Assembly: GCF_001640805.2 (NCBI RefSeq)
Contig: NC_066833.1
Span: forward strand, 6,495,169 to 6,559,168
Source: Lates calcarifer
Lineage: Eukaryota; Chordata; Actinopteri; Centropomidae
Reading direction: 5' to 3'
Length of the DNA stretch: 64,000 bases
Both the position numbers and the translations under genes were made by a program. Of this stretch, positions 1 through 64,000 are shown in pieces; the first letter of the stretch is position 1; every line of letters starts with the position of its first letter. The notes under the pieces were generated by a model. It saw only the letters and a list, made by a program, of their open reading frames with translations, ran no database searches and was not told the DNA's origin.

Positions 1-703
1 TGTTGAGGATGCATGCAGGAAGCATCATGAATAACTTAAGTCCTTCTCTGGAGTATGATTATTTTTAGTCCTAATCTGCGTTCAGTGCTACACTTGGGAG
101 AGATCCCATGATGCTTGATTAATAATATATATACTTCAGATATGGTTTTCAATTAAACAGGTGACTGTTCAAGCAAAGTTTGAATTTCTTATAAACTGGT
201 TTAGGTAGTTCCGGGCATCACTCCTTTGGATTTCGCAAACATTTGTCTGTGCATTTTAATTACTTAGAGGGAGGAGGCAACCCTTACAGACAGCACTTGG
301 GCAAGTAATAGGAGTTATGGGATGGGATTTTTTTTTTTAATCTCAACCAATTTAACAACTAAATAACACACTATATGACTGATGTAATTTTAACATCCAT
401 CTCTGTTTTCCAAAAATTAGTGGTTTTTATGATTCTGTTCTAGTGTCACCACATCCCCAGCAATCGCCGCAATTAAGCTGATGTGTCAAAATGATCATAA
501 CCCATAAAAATTGAAGATTAAACTTGTAAAGAAAACAGATTATATTCGAAAGGGTAACCAGCATTTCTTCTATTTACATAGTCTGACCACAGAAGATTCT
601 TCGACTTAATCTTTCTTCTCCATTACACTGATATTAACAAAAGTCATATTAAGATTTATTCAACTTGAGTTATTAAAGTAATCTACGAAGCCTATGTGCT
701 CAC
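1..703 (-). other. map4k4: map4k4 intron 12 (5' part, runs off the window)
   Basis: It starts at the GTGAGC donor after exon 12 and continues off the left edge. It is AT-rich with no exon-like open frame and no repeat that I recognise. Confidence 0.8.
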
Positions 704-63095
<62,392 letters not shown>

Positions 63096-63301
63096 TTTCG
63101 TAAAAAACGGTGATAACTAAGCGGAATAACGGCGTGTTTTAGATTCTCCTTCAAGCGGACGGTGTGTGTCTCATCCTCGGATGGTTTTATTTTTAATCCA
63201 GCTGGTGATATTTTCTTTCCAAGGCGTGTTTTTCCCTCTTTGTAATCCCAGTCAAAGGCTTCGCTGTCGCTACATACCGACCTACTGCCGGAGCCCTGCC
63301 T

Positions 63302-63370
<69 letters not shown>

Positions 63371-63540
63371 CGTTTGTGTGTATGTCCCTCTGCCGCTATT
63401 CTCCGCCCTCTCTCCCTCGCAGTCTGTCCGTATGTCTCTCTTTCCCTCTCTTGTCATTCTCCGCCCCTTCTGTTTCCCAAACAGAGACAGCCCCAGACTT
63501 TTTGGGGGCCATGAACAGCTTTTGATTGCCCCCTCATAGC
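63096..63540 (-). promoter_or_regulatory. map4k4: putative 5' UTR and promoter region of map4k4
   Basis: The bases upstream of the start codon are visibly richer in CpG than the surrounding AT-rich introns (for example around 63120-63300 and 63370-63470). They contain a 61-bp (GA)n tract read in gene orientation. No TATA box or transcription start can be fixed from sequence alone. The assignment as promoter and 5' UTR is inferred from position and base composition. Confidence 0.5.
63307..63367. repeat. (CT)n microsatellite in the map4k4 upstream region
   Basis: An uninterrupted CT dinucleotide run, (GA)n on the gene strand, about 212-272 nt upstream of the start codon. GA tracts near promoters can bind GAGA-type factors, but that role is only a possibility here. 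Confidence 0.97.
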
Positions 63541-64000
63541 CAAAATGGGAAGTGCAAATTGACCAATCCTGCCTTAAAGTCATATGGAGCTCACACATGT
63601 AATTGACATGCACCTCTTATATATCTTAATTTAACTACTGGTGAAAATGAGTAAATAAATCAATTAAAAATAAATTATGAAACTTAGCTACTAGATTCTA
63701 CTGGTTTTGCCAGTTTAATACATATCAGTTTTGTACTAACAGCCATATGCTCGCACTCTGAAGTCCAACATAACAAAACAGTTCAGTGCTTGCTGTTTTA
63801 CATTTTGATTTGAATACTTTTATCATGTACATACGTAGTATTAACACAATTGTCTCTGTAAATTAAGTAAAAACACTTGTTGATTTCATACGTTATCAGC
63901 TTTACAGGTAGCCGACATCATTTGAAAGGTGCGCAACACCCAAAACTCAAAATTTCATACTAGATATATGCCAACGTCCAAACCCAGCTATACTGAGACA
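63541..64000. other. upstream flank of map4k4, no gene seen
   Basis: AT-rich sequence upstream of the presumed promoter. I see no exon-like translation, RNA gene or repeat family I can name. Confidence 0.5.

Noticed and set aside
63166..63525. 119-codon plus-strand frame near the promoter
   Set aside because: Mostly Ser-Leu from the (CT)n tract. It is antisense to the presumed 5' UTR, with no independent support.

Overview
This window is vertebrate, almost certainly teleost (percomorph-like) fish, genomic DNA. It holds one recognisable host gene: the 5' part of map4k4 (mitogen-activated protein kinase kinase kinase kinase 4, GCK-IV/MSN family), on the minus strand. Twelve coding exons were rebuilt by hand from exon translations, GT/AG splice sites and codon phase. 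They run from the start codon at 63095 down to 704 and give 411 continuous codons with no stop. They encode the whole Ste20-type kinase domain, the acidic linker and the start of the coiled coil. The rest of the coiled coil and the C-terminal CNH domain lie beyond the left edge. The residues I recognise as MAP4K4 rather than TNIK or MINK1 are the N-terminus (MANDSPAKSLVDIDL), an exon-5 segment and the exon-12 coiled-coil segment.

Layout from right to left, in gene order: putative promoter and 5' UTR with a 61-bp (CT)n/(GA)n tract (63096-63540); exon 1 (63039-63095); 254-nt intron 1; exon 2 (62719-62784); a 44,154-nt intron 2; exon 3 (18508-18564); an 11,512-nt intron 3; then exons 4-12 packed into about 6.3 kb (704-6995). 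Most of the window is therefore intron.

The introns carry the repeat load expected of a fish genome. There are hAT DNA transposons, two of them with perfect 8-bp target-site duplications and a third with a 7/8 match. One of these keeps a broken BED/hAT transposase. There is a non-LTR retrotransposon fragment whose open frame joins the endonuclease directly to the C-terminus, skipping the reverse transcriptase. Two tRNA-like SINE families, a likely Gypsy-type LTR and primer-binding-site remnant, and a mosaic element with a roughly 300-bp internally repeated unit (two copies, different unit number) are also present. So are a TRIM-like pair of direct repeats, an old dispersed family seen many times, and numerous CA/TG, CT, TA and (AGTAT)n microsatellites.

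I found no second protein-coding host gene, no tRNA or rRNA gene and no CRISPR array. I saw no convincing new molecular system. The points most worth checking are the mosaic element with variable internal unit copy number, the TRIM-like element with its nested hairpin, the clustered hAT insertions, the RT-less LINE open frame, and the non-consensus 5' splice site of the 44-kb intron.
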